From Brachybacterium sp. P6-10-X1 (lineage in GTDB: Bacteria > Actinomycetota > Actinomycetes > Actinomycetales > Dermabacteraceae), in the NCBI RefSeq assembly GCF_001969445.1, contig NZ_CP017297.1, positions 2,728,001 through 2,792,000 on the forward strand: a stretch of 64,000 nt of DNA, read 5' to 3'. Made by a program: the position numbers and the translations under genes. Shown here piece by piece: positions 26,018-33,661 of this stretch. Numbering within the stretch: position 1 is the first letter of the stretch; every line of letters begins with the position of its first letter. The notes under the pieces are model-generated. The model had not been told where the DNA came from and did no database searches. It saw only the letters and a program-made list of their open reading frames with translations.

Positions 26018-26046
26018 TTTCCACATCGGCAACCGATGTGTAGACT
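26018..26046 (+). promoter_or_regulatory. leaderless promoter with a palindrome in the spacer
   Basis: TTTCCA (26018-26023) and TAGACT (26041-26046) are spaced by 17 nt. The spacer is filled by CACATCGG (26022-26029), CAA, CCGATGTG (26033-26040), a perfect 8-bp palindrome. The -10 ends 7 nt before the ATG at 26054, so the transcript probably starts at the start codon. A second inverted repeat, ACTTTCC (26044-26050) and GGAAAGT (26056-26062), covers the start codon. The winged-helix regulator at 26560-26886 is the obvious candidate ligand. Confidence 0.7.
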
Positions 26047-26053
26047 TTCCTCC

Positions 26054-26563
26054 ATGGAAAGTGATGCCGCCGCAGCCCGGTCCCCCGAGCCCGCCGACCG
26101 CGACGCCCCGAGCACGGCCGAGGCGCGCACCGCCCTGGACGCTCTCGACGCGGACGGCGCACTGCTGGCACAAAGCGTCATCACTCCCTGGTGGTACCAC
26201 CCGATCCTCGCGCTGATCGTGGCCGTCATCATCGGCTCGCAAGCGCTGCCGGGCAACGGAGGTCTCATCGTCCTGCCCCTGGCTCTGCTCGGCCTGACCC
26301 TGCTCGTGGTGACCTACACCCGTCACGCCGGCGTCTCCGCCACACGGCCCGTCGGCCCGCGCAGCCGGCGCCTCCTGGTCGTGCTGGTCTGCCTCATGAT
26401 GCTGGGCCTGGTCAGCAGCACCGCTCTCAAGCTCACGGGCTCCTCCCCCACCTGGGCACTGCTCCCCGCCGTCGTCGTCGCCCTCGCGACCCTCGTCCTG
26501 GGCCGACGCTACGACGACGCCCTGCGCACCGAGCTGGCCCGCCCCCCGTCGGCTCGGCCGTGA
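26054..26563 (+). CDS. membrane protein paired with a winged-helix regulator
   Basis: A 169-residue protein: about 45 polar residues, then four transmembrane segments (WWYHPILALIVAVIIGS, LIVLPLALLGLTLLVVT, LLVVLVCLMMLGLVSS, WALLPAVVVALATLVLG). It resembles the small membrane partners often encoded with winged-helix regulators; function unknown. The ATG at 26054 is placed by the -10 element 7 nt upstream. The stop overlaps the regulator start (GTGA). Confidence 0.75.
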   Translation: MESDAAAARSPEPADRDAPSTAEARTALDALDADGALLAQSVITPWWYHPILALIVAVIIGSQALPGNGGLIVLPLALLGLTLLVVTYTRHAGVSATRPVGPRSRRLLVVLVCLMMLGLVSSTALKLTGSSPTWALLPAVVVALATLVLGRRYDDALRTELARPPSARP

Positions 26564-26886
26564 ACCACTCCCCGGAACCCGCCTTCCATGAGGTCATCCA
26601 TGCCCCGGTGCGGCTGCGCATCTGCGGCCTGCTGCGACAGGTGGACGAGGTCGAGTTCTCCGTCGTCCGCGACACGCTCTCGCTGCGCGACGCCCACCTC
26701 TCCAAGAACCTCACGGTGCTGGCCGAGGCCGATCTGGTGCGACTGCGCAAGGAGACTTCTCCCGAGCGCTCCGACGCCCGCCGCCTCACCTGGGTCGCCC
26801 TCACTCCCGACGGGCGCGCCGCCGTCGAGGCGCACCTGGCCGCGCTGCGCGCCATCGCCGACGGCGAGCCCTCGAGCCTCGGCTGA
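26560..26886 (+). CDS. winged-helix transcriptional regulator
   Basis: A 108-residue DNA-binding protein similar to the winged-helix PF13601 group (MarR-related). HEVIHAPVRLRICGLLRQVDEVEF starts the domain, SLRDAHLSKNLTVLAEADLV is the recognition helix, and RRLTWVALTPDGRAAVEAHL is the wing and last helix. The GTG at 26560 overlaps the membrane-protein stop by 4 nt. The 8-bp palindrome in the promoter of this operon suggests it controls its own expression. Confidence 0.82.
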   Translation: MNHSPEPAFHEVIHAPVRLRICGLLRQVDEVEFSVVRDTLSLRDAHLSKNLTVLAEADLVRLRKETSPERSDARRLTWVALTPDGRAAVEAHLAALRAIADGEPSSLG

Positions 26887-26937
26887 GCGATCCCGTGCAG
26901 TCCCGAGCACTCCCGAGCAGTCCCGCCCGAGGAGACC

Positions 26938-26943
26938 TAGGAT
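26938..26943 (+). promoter_or_regulatory. leaderless -10 element for pdxH
   Basis: TAGGAT ends 7 nt before the ATG at 26951, and no ribosome site lies near the start codon. The segment just upstream carries a short imperfect repeat of GAGCAGTCCC. Confidence 0.5.
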
Positions 26944-26950
26944 CTCCACC

Positions 26951-27619
26951 ATGACCGACCATCTCGCCCGGGAGCACCGCGACTTTCTCACCGATTCCCT
27001 GGCCGACGACGCCCCCGCGGACCCGCTGGCCCTGTTCGACGTCTGGATGGACGACGCCTTCGCGCGGCGCACCGAGCGCGGCGATCTCACGGACCCGTCG
27101 GCCGTGGTGCTGTCCACCGTGGCGTTCGGGTCCGACGGGGCCCCGCGCCCCCGTTCGCGCACCGTGCTGCTGAAGGGCCATGACGCGAGCGGCTTCGTCG
27201 TCTACACGAATCTCGCCTCCCCCAAGGCCGCGGAGCTGCAGGCCACCCCGCAGGCGGCGATGCTGCTGCCCTGGTACGCGCTGCAGCGCCAGGTGCGGAT
27301 CGAGGGGAGCGTCGAGCACCTGCCTGCGGCGGAGTCCGATGCCTACTGGGCCCAGCGTCCGCGCGGCTCGCAGCTGGGGGCGTGGGCCTCCCACCAGTCG
27401 GATCCGGTCGACTCCCGTGCCGCGCTCGATGCGCAGTACGAGGAGGTCGCGGCCCGGTTCGAGGGCGTCGAGGTACCGCGACCCTCCTCCTGGGGTGGTC
27501 TGCGCCTGGTGCCGGACCGGATGGAGTTCTGGCAGGGGCGCGAGAACCGCTTCCATGATCGGATCGCCTACGAGCTCGCTTCCGACGGCACCTGGCAGCG
27601 GCACCGCCTGCAGCCCTGA
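26951..27619 (+). CDS. pdxH: pyridoxine/pyridoxamine 5'-phosphate oxidase
   Basis: A 222-residue FMN enzyme that oxidises PNP and PMP to pyridoxal 5'-phosphate. RSRTVLLKGHDASGFVVYTN binds FMN, RIEGSVEHLPAAESDAYW follows, RPRGSQLGAWASHQS is a conserved dimer/FMN segment, and the C-terminal signature runs from WGGLRLVPDRMEFWQGR through HDRIAYE to RHRLQP. Length matches E. coli PdxH. It completes B6 salvage with the kinase at 68-883. It ends 16 nt from a convergent gene. Confidence 0.95.
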   Translation: MTDHLAREHRDFLTDSLADDAPADPLALFDVWMDDAFARRTERGDLTDPSAVVLSTVAFGSDGAPRPRSRTVLLKGHDASGFVVYTNLASPKAAELQATPQAAMLLPWYALQRQVRIEGSVEHLPAAESDAYWAQRPRGSQLGAWASHQSDPVDSRAALDAQYEEVAARFEGVEVPRPSSWGGLRLVPDRMEFWQGRENRFHDRIAYELASDGTWQRHRLQP

Positions 27620-27635
27620 GTCGGCTCCCTCGAGC

Positions 27636-28355
27636 TCAGTCGAGGTGGCGCAGGAACCGCGCCGGGGCGTCGAGGAAGCTGCGCCAGGTGCGCACCAGCT
27701 CGAGGTCGTCGTACGCCGTGGGGCGCAGCCCCCACTGGCCGACCTCGTACAGGTCGGCGCCGGGCATCGCCGCGAGGACCGGGGAGTGGGTGGACAGGAT
27801 GACCTGGGCACCCGAGCCGACCAGCTCGCCCAGCAGTCCGAGCAGCGCGAGACAGCCGCTGATCGACAGGGCCGACTCCGGCTCGTCCAGCAGCCACAGG
27901 CCGCCGATGCGCGAGCGCTCGGAGACGATCTCGAGGAACGATTCCCCGTGGCTGCGCTCGTGCATCACCCCGCCGATCCCGATCTCCTCGTAATACGTGA
28001 ACAGCGAGTGCATGGTCTCGGCGCGCAGGAAGAATCCCGTCTTCGACGCACCTGCGCCGCGCACGAGCTGGAGGTGCTCCGCCAGCGGCGACTCGGTGAC
28101 ACGCGTGGTGTGCATGGCGCCGGTGCCGCCGCCTTCGGCGTTCAGCCCGTACGCCCCGGCGATCGCCTCGATGATCGTGGACTTCCCGGCGCCGTTGTCG
28201 CCGGTGAGCACCGTGGCCGGGCCGAGCTCCACGCCGTCCAGGAGCAGCTGGCGCACCGGCGGCAGGGTCGCGGGCCAGGTCGTGAGATCGGCGGGGGCGA
28301 GCGTGTGCATGTGCACCGAGCGCAGCGGGAGGAGAGGCGGGAGGGGCACGCTCAC
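27636..28355 (-). CDS. predicted AAA/ABC-type ATPase (COG3910-like)
   Basis: A 239-residue stand-alone ATPase. Walker A is LTGDNGAGKSTIIEAIAG, Walker B is GLWLLDEPESALS and the switch segment is VILSTHSPVLAAM. There is no transmembrane region and no LSGGQ signature; the MHSLFTYYE/ERSHGESFLEI segment takes its place, as in the SMC/RecF-like 'predicted ATPase' group of about 240 residues. Role unknown. The GTG at 28355 overlaps the GNAT stop by 4 nt. Confidence 0.8.
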   Translation of the reverse strand: MSVPLPPLLPLRSVHMHTLAPADLTTWPATLPPVRQLLLDGVELGPATVLTGDNGAGKSTIIEAIAGAYGLNAEGGGTGAMHTTRVTESPLAEHLQLVRGAGASKTGFFLRAETMHSLFTYYEEIGIGGVMHERSHGESFLEIVSERSRIGGLWLLDEPESALSISGCLALLGLLGELVGSGAQVILSTHSPVLAAMPGADLYEVGQWGLRPTAYDDLELVRTWRSFLDAPARFLRHLD

Positions 28356-28861
28356 ACCCCGAAGGCGGCCGGGTAGACGATCGCACCGGACGGTGCTGGT
28401 CGCGCCGGGTCCAGGGCGAGGGCCAGGAACGCCTCGTCCGGCGCCTGGAAAGGAGCGGTGATGCCGACGCCGGAGGCCGGGGTGAATCCGAAGCGGGGGT
28501 AGTACGCCGGGTGGCCGAGCACCACGACCAGGTTCTCGCCCTGCGCCCGCGCGGCCTCGAGGCCCGCTCGGATCGCGGCGGATCCCGCTCCGCGCCGCTG
28601 GAGGGCGGGCAGCACGGCGCACGGGGCGAGAGCCAGCGCCGGCTCTCCCCCGACGCTCGCGCGGGTCAGCAGCGCGTGGGCGACGACGCGGCCGTCCTCG
28701 TCGCAGGCCACCGTGGACAGCTCCGGGATCCATGCCGCCGGGTCCGCTCGCAGCGCCTCGACCAGATCCGCCTCCTCCGGGGTGGGGAAGGCCGCGGTGG
28801 TCACGGCACGGATCGCCGGCGCGTCGTCGGGGCGTTCGGGCCGGGTTCTCCAGCGCGTCAT
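28352..28861 (-). CDS. GNAT-family N-acetyltransferase (YhbS-like)
   Basis: A 169-residue acetyltransferase. LALAPCAVLPALQRRGAGSA contains the acetyl-CoA loop (QRRGAGSA), and VVVLGHPAYYPRFGFTPASG is the 'G-x-P-x-YY-xRFGF' stretch of the YhbS group. GAGGAGGACGAC precedes the ATG at 28861. It is coupled to the downstream ATPase gene by a 4-nt overlap. Confidence 0.88.
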   Translation of the reverse strand: MTRWRTRPERPDDAPAIRAVTTAAFPTPEEADLVEALRADPAAWIPELSTVACDEDGRVVAHALLTRASVGGEPALALAPCAVLPALQRRGAGSAAIRAGLEAARAQGENLVVVLGHPAYYPRFGFTPASGVGITAPFQAPDEAFLALALDPARPAPSGAIVYPAAFGV

Positions 28862-28912
28862 GTCGTCCTCCTCCTCGGTGCGAGGGGACCAGCCTGCCTC
28901 ATCGGGAGTCGA

Positions 28913-28918
28913 TAGGCT
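28913..28918 (+). promoter_or_regulatory. leaderless -10 element for the DsbA-like gene
   Basis: TAGGCT ends 6 nt before the ATG at 28925 with no ribosome site between. Confidence 0.45.
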
Positions 28919-28924
28919 CCCCTC

Positions 28925-29662
28925 ATGGCCCCGGACCGTTCCCGCACCCCGCTCATCGTCGCGATCATCGCCGCCGTCGCATGCCTGGGCCTCGTGCTCA
29001 TCATCGTGCTCGCGCTCGTCCTCGGCGGGTTCCTGGTCGCCTCCGGCGGCGAGGACGGAGACGACCGGGGCGGATCCTCCTCGGGCTCCTCCCAGGAGCT
29101 GTCACTGCCCCCGGGCGTCGCCGAGGACCAGCCGTACCTCGAGGTCAGCAGCTCGGCCGACGGACCGGTGGTGGACGTCTACGTCGACTTCCTCTGCCCG
29201 CACTGCGCCACCTTCCACGAGATGCACGGCGAGGACCTCACCCAGCTGGCGCGCGACGGTGAGATCACCCTGCGCATGCACCCGCGCCCCATGCTCGACG
29301 CGAACTCGACGCCGCCCGGCTACTCCGGGCGCGCCGCGAACGCCGCCGTCTGCGCGTACGCGGAGGACCCGGAGCAGTGGTTCGACGCCGAGGCCGCGCT
29401 GTTCGAGAACCAGCCCGGCGAGGAGGGCCTCACCGACGACGAGCTCGCCACCGTGATCAGCGAGGGGACCGGGCTCGATGTCTCCTCGTGCATCGCCGAG
29501 GGCACCTACCTGCCGTGGATCCAGGGCGTCGTCGAGCCCGAGGCGCTCGAGACCACCCAGGGCACCCCGGCGGTGCTGATCGACGGCGAGCAGTTCACCG
29601 GGGATCTCGCGGAACCCGATGCCCTGCGGTCCGCGATCGACGAGGCCATCGCCGCCGGGTGA
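28925..29662 (+). CDS. membrane-anchored DsbA-like thiol-disulfide oxidoreductase
   Basis: A 245-residue protein anchored by one N-terminal helix (about residues 9-38), with a Gly/Ser-rich linker and an extracellular thioredoxin-fold domain. The active site is Cys91-Pro-His-Cys94 in DFLCPHCATF, and TQGTPAVLIDG supplies the cis-proline. A helical insert has further cysteines (AAVCAYAED, DVSSCIAEG). It probably oxidises or reduces cysteines of exported proteins, such as the four-Cys secreted protein in the AT-rich cassette, though no link is shown. Confidence 0.88.
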   Translation: MAPDRSRTPLIVAIIAAVACLGLVLIIVLALVLGGFLVASGGEDGDDRGGSSSGSSQELSLPPGVAEDQPYLEVSSSADGPVVDVYVDFLCPHCATFHEMHGEDLTQLARDGEITLRMHPRPMLDANSTPPGYSGRAANAAVCAYAEDPEQWFDAEAALFENQPGEEGLTDDELATVISEGTGLDVSSCIAEGTYLPWIQGVVEPEALETTQGTPAVLIDGEQFTGDLAEPDALRSAIDEAIAAG

Positions 29663-29736
29663 CGCCCCGGCGGCATCGTGACGAACTCTCGGCGATCGCC
29701 GGCAGGCGGAGCCGAACGCGGCTCTACGGTGGCGGT

Positions 29737-30144
29737 ATGCGCACCGAGAGCAGGCACTCGCCCGTCGGCCTCACCCGCTACGCAGGGTGGGAGCTGGATG
29801 TTCGACGCACCGTGCCCGCGAGCGCCCCGGAGCTGTGGCGGCGGCTGCTGGACGACTGGCTGCCGCAGTGGTTGGAGGTGGATTCGGTCCCGCAGATGGT
29901 GGGCGCGCCGCTGCGGATCTCGGACCGGGTGCGCGGGCGGGTGGTCGGCTGCCATATCGGCCGACGGGTACGGCTGGACTGGATCCCGCCGCACCTCGAT
30001 CACGAGACGATGTTCGAGGTCACGCTGCTCGAGGACACCGGCGACACCGTGATCCTGCTCCACCAGGAGCGGTTGCGGGATGCCGCCGAGCGGCAGCGGC
30101 TGCTCGATCACTGGACCGAGGTGCTCGCGGCCCTTCGCAGCTAG
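29737..30144 (+). CDS. SRPBCC-domain protein
   Basis: A 135-residue START-like protein: GWELDVRRTVPASAPELWRRL starts the fold, LDWIPPHLDHETMFEVTLLE and TVILLHQERL are later strands, and a helix with LLDHWTEVLAAL ends it. Ligand and role unknown. TACGGT (29725-29730) ends 6 nt before the ATG, so it is probably leaderless. Confidence 0.75.
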   Translation: MRTESRHSPVGLTRYAGWELDVRRTVPASAPELWRRLLDDWLPQWLEVDSVPQMVGAPLRISDRVRGRVVGCHIGRRVRLDWIPPHLDHETMFEVTLLEDTGDTVILLHQERLRDAAERQRLLDHWTEVLAALRS

Positions 30145-30191
30145 GGCGGCTGCTCGTGCGCAGTGCTTCTCCACGCCTCTCTACTGCTCTT

Positions 30192-31073
30192 CTACTGCTC
30201 GCCGACCTCGTGGGCGATCGCGCCCCCGCCCTCCGGGATCTCCGAGCCCTCACGCAGCTGCTCGATCCGGGCCACGTCGATGTCGACGCCGCCCTCGATC
30301 CCCGAGACCGCCCCGTCGAAGCGCAGCTGCCACACGGCCCAGTCGGCCTGCGGCGGGCGGCCGCCTGCGGAGAACAGCCAGTCGGGCCGCGGTTCTGTGA
30401 CCGGGAGGCCGTAGTGACTGCGCCATTCGCTCGAGGAGTAGATGAGCAGGCGCCGGCCCCAGGCCTCCTCGACCTTCGCGGTGAACGCGTCGATCTCGGC
30501 CTGTGCGTCGACCCCGCCGGGACGCTCCTCGCAGGCGCCGTCGAACTCGAGGTCGAGCGCGGGCGGGAGCGCGGAGTCGTCCGGGGGCGCGGCGGCGAGG
30601 AAGTCCTCGGCCTGCTCCTCGCCCGAGGAGCACAGGGTGAAGTAGTGATAGGCGCCGGGGGTGATGCCGGCGGCGCTGGCTCCGTCCCAGTTCGCCGCGA
30701 AGGACGGATCGGTGTACCCGGCCCCCTCGGTGGCCTTGATGTACGCGAAGGCGAACCCGTCGGAGGCGACCTTCTCCCAGTCGATCTCGTCCTGGTGGGA
30801 GGAGACGTCGATGCCCATCACCTCGTCCTCGCCGAGCGTGATGCCGCCGGGGAGATTCTCCACGGCGCGGGCGTCGGAGCCGGTGGTGGCGACCTCCATC
30901 GCGGCGTCGTCGGCCTCGAAGGGCGCGCGCTGCGGGACGGGCTCCTCTCCCCCGCCGCGAACGGCACCGATGACGACGGCGGTGCAGCCGCCGAGGACCA
31001 CGATCAGGATCACTGCCAGGGCGCCGGCGACGATCTGTCGGCGCCGGACCTGCTCAGGAGTGAATCGGGGCAC
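30192..31073 (-). CDS. GH25 lysozyme (1,4-beta-N-acetylmuramidase), membrane-anchored
   Basis: A 293-residue cell-wall hydrolase that cuts the glycan backbone of peptidoglycan. An N-terminal helix (QIVAGALAVILIVVLGGC, possibly a lipobox at Cys30) anchors or exports it. GH25 motifs: GIDVSSHQ with Asp89, FAYIKATEG, GAYHYF, and ALDLEFDG with Asp174 and Glu176. The C-terminus ends soon after VDIDVARIEQL, so there is no binding domain. The GTG at 31073 is preceded by TAGCCT (minus strand, 31081-31086) 7 nt away, suggesting a leaderless start. Confidence 0.92.
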   Translation of the reverse strand: MPRFTPEQVRRRQIVAGALAVILIVVLGGCTAVVIGAVRGGGEEPVPQRAPFEADDAAMEVATTGSDARAVENLPGGITLGEDEVMGIDVSSHQDEIDWEKVASDGFAFAYIKATEGAGYTDPSFAANWDGASAAGITPGAYHYFTLCSSGEEQAEDFLAAAPPDDSALPPALDLEFDGACEERPGGVDAQAEIDAFTAKVEEAWGRRLLIYSSSEWRSHYGLPVTEPRPDWLFSAGGRPPQADWAVWQLRFDGAVSGIEGGVDIDVARIEQLREGSEIPEGGGAIAHEVGEQ

Positions 31074-31226
31074 ACGCGGGAGGCTACCGGAGGGGCCGCG
31101 ACGGAGGTGGGAGCGTCACGGCGCGTCGGACGACCGGGGACAGCGCGTTCCCAGGGTGTGCGGATCCGTCGACCCCAGCGGTACCCGGCGGGACCCGTCG
31201 GCCTCGGAAGGCCGAGCGCGTCGACC

Positions 31227-31964
31227 TCAGCGAGCGAACAGCTGGGCGAAGGCGCGCAGCAGCCGCGGCGGCTCATCGGCGGTGCGGCTGCGCAGGGCGA
31301 GGAAGATGTCCTCCATCTCGTCGGGCGAGAAGTACCCGTGGTCGCGGTAGACACGGGCCCGCTCGATGATCGAGGGGATGTCGAGCTCGGGATGGAACTG
31401 GGTGGCGTACTGCCGGGTGCCGACACGGAACATCTGCACCGGTGCGGTGCCCCCGGTGGCGAGCGCGGTCGCGTGCTCGGGCAGGGTGCGCACGGCCTCC
31501 TTGTGTCCGACGAGGCCCGTGAAGGTGCCGCTCAGCCCCGCCTCGAGCACCAGCGGGTCCTCCCGTCCGGCAGCGGTGAGGGAGACCTCGATGGCGCCCA
31601 GCGGCTCCCCGTGGAGGCGATCGATGACGGCGCCCTGATGGGTCCCCAGGGTCCCGATGCCGTAGCAGGCACCGAGGAACGGGATGTCCTCCGCGATGAT
31701 GCGGTCCAGGATCCGGAAGACCTCGGCCTCGGCCCGCTTCTCCGCTGCGGACTTGGACCCGGCGGGGTCGGAGACCGTGAAGGGGCTGCCGCACAGGATG
31801 ATCCCGGAGATGTCCTCCGCGTGCAGGTCGGGAAAGGGATCGCGGTCCAGCCGCGCCCAGATCAGCTCGTCCTCGTCCAGGCCGGAGAAGGACAGCACGG
31901 ACGCTCGTTCCGTGAGGGCGACGTCGTCCTCGGGGCGGGAGGCGATCTGCACGAACGGTTTCAC
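31227..31964 (-). CDS. class I glutamine amidotransferase (GMP synthase-type domain)
   Basis: A 245-residue stand-alone amidotransferase. Nucleophile Cys100 is in FLGACYGIG, and His191 and Glu193 are in TQFHPELD; GIILCGSPFTVSD is the oxyanion side. Such proteins hydrolyse glutamine or gamma-glutamyl compounds; no synthetase partner is nearby. The GTG at 31964 has TACCAT (31971-31976, minus strand) 6 nt upstream, a leaderless arrangement. An ATG farther upstream would add a proline/arginine-rich stretch unlike the family. Confidence 0.88.
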   Translation of the reverse strand: MKPFVQIASRPEDDVALTERASVLSFSGLDEDELIWARLDRDPFPDLHAEDISGIILCGSPFTVSDPAGSKSAAEKRAEAEVFRILDRIIAEDIPFLGACYGIGTLGTHQGAVIDRLHGEPLGAIEVSLTAAGREDPLVLEAGLSGTFTGLVGHKEAVRTLPEHATALATGGTAPVQMFRVGTRQYATQFHPELDIPSIIERARVYRDHGYFSPDEMEDIFLALRSRTADEPPRLLRAFAQLFAR

Positions 31965-32095
31965 GCGAGAATGGTAGCGGGCCGCGACGGGTCGGGCCCT
32001 CCGCCCGTCGGGCCCGTCGACCTCGCGCACCGCGCGGTATCCGACCGACCTGCCGGCCCCGTCCGACCCGCATGCCCCCGTCGAAGGAGACGCCC

Positions 32096-33661
32096 ATGAC
32101 CACCGCACCCACCGATGCCGCGATCTCGCGCGGGGCCGTCCTCGACGTCGCCGCCTGCCTGCCGCAGTGGCTCGAGACCGCGCGCCACCTGCGACAGCAG
32201 TCCGGAATGCAGGCAGCGATCTGGCACGACGGGGAGCTGGTGGCGGAGGTCGCCGTCGGGGAGGCAGACCTGGGAGCGGGGATCGCGCTGCGTCCGACGC
32301 ATCGGCTGCGGATCGCCTCGCACTCGAAGATGGCCACGGCGATGACGATCATGCGGCTGCGGGAGCTGGGGCACCTGCGGCTGGACGACGCCCTCGGCGA
32401 TCACGTCGGCGAGCTCGTCGGCTCCTCGGTCGCGGACCGCACGCTGCGTGACCTGCTCTCCCATGCCGCGGGTCTGACCCGTGACTCGGACGACGCGCGC
32501 TGGTGGCGGCTCGGGACCCGGTTCCCGGATCGTGCGCAGCTGCTCGAGATCGCCCGCACGAGCGCGGTGAAGGCCGAGGCGGGGGCGCACCTGCAGTACT
32601 CGAACATCGGCTACGGGCTGCTGGGACTGGTCATCGAGGCGATCACGGGATCGTCCTTCGCCGAGGCGGTCGACGAGCTGGTGCTGGCGCCCGTCGGCGT
32701 CGAAGGGATCGGCCCCGACCTGCCGGTCGATGCGGCGGGCCCGGAGGCGGCCGACGGATTCGCCGCCGGGCACACCTCGCTGCTGCACGGCCCACGGCGC
32801 CCGGTGGACCAGGTTCCGACGCGGGCGCTGGCCGCCGCCACCGGATTCTGGGCGAACGCCGGGGCGATCGCCACCTTTGCGGGACGGACCCTGGCCGGGG
32901 GCGATCTGCTGTCGTCGACGTCGGTGCGGGAGATGCGCCGGCGGGTGTGGACCCTGCAGGACGGCCGGCACTACGGGCTGGGACTGCAGGAGGGGCGCCT
33001 GCACGGCTTCACGGTGGTGGGGCATTCCGGCGGGTTCCCGACGGGCCTCTCGCGCACCTGGGTGGCACCTGCGGAACGCCTGGTCGTCAGCGTGATCGGC
33101 ACGGCGGTGGATGCCCCGAGCTCGGAGCTGGCCGTGGGGATCCTGGGGCTGTTGGCGCTGTCGGCCGGCCGACCGGCGCCGCAGGCGGAGACCTGGGAGC
33201 AGCCGGGCGCCCAGGGCGGCGGCTCCGACGGCAGGCCGCGCCCTGCACCGCTGAGCCGGCAGCCCTCGGTGGAGGTGTCCGGGGTGGCCTCGGCACTGAC
33301 CGCGGCTGAGGTCGCCGGGATCGTGGCCGGCACCTACGACTCGCTATGGGGGCGGACTCGGCTGGCGGTGCTCGGCGGACGGTTGTACGCGCTCGACGAC
33401 GCCGCGGCCGATCCGGCCTCGAGCGCCCTCGAGCTGACGGTGGGCCGAGTGCGCGCCGATCCGATCGTGCCCGGAGCGGAGGCGGTGGAGCTCGCCACCT
33501 GGGGTGATCCGGGATACGACTCCTGGGCCGAGCCCGTGCTGGCCCGACTCGCTGCGCCCGACGAGGGCGGGACGCCGCGATGCACGGCGCTGGTGCGGAC
33601 CGGTCAGGTGCAGACGCCCAGCGCGGACTTCGCGATGCCGCAGCGGGTGACGGCGCCATGA
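32096..33661 (+). CDS. serine hydrolase (beta-lactamase / class C PBP fold)
   Basis: A 521-residue cytosolic protein of the beta-lactamase-like serine hydrolase family. The SxxK nucleophile is Ser75 to Lys78 in RIASHSKMATA, YxN is YSNIGYG, and the third motif is GHSGGFPTG. A C-terminal domain of about 110 residues follows a Pro/Gly-rich linker. There is no signal peptide, so an esterase or peptidase role on small substrates is likelier than a cell-wall role. GAAGGAGA precedes the ATG. The stop overlaps the next start (ATGA). Confidence 0.88.
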   Translation: MTTAPTDAAISRGAVLDVAACLPQWLETARHLRQQSGMQAAIWHDGELVAEVAVGEADLGAGIALRPTHRLRIASHSKMATAMTIMRLRELGHLRLDDALGDHVGELVGSSVADRTLRDLLSHAAGLTRDSDDARWWRLGTRFPDRAQLLEIARTSAVKAEAGAHLQYSNIGYGLLGLVIEAITGSSFAEAVDELVLAPVGVEGIGPDLPVDAAGPEAADGFAAGHTSLLHGPRRPVDQVPTRALAAATGFWANAGAIATFAGRTLAGGDLLSSTSVREMRRRVWTLQDGRHYGLGLQEGRLHGFTVVGHSGGFPTGLSRTWVAPAERLVVSVIGTAVDAPSSELAVGILGLLALSAGRPAPQAETWEQPGAQGGGSDGRPRPAPLSRQPSVEVSGVASALTAAEVAGIVAGTYDSLWGRTRLAVLGGRLYALDDAAADPASSALELTVGRVRADPIVPGAEAVELATWGDPGYDSWAEPVLARLAAPDEGGTPRCTALVRTGQVQTPSADFAMPQRVTAP

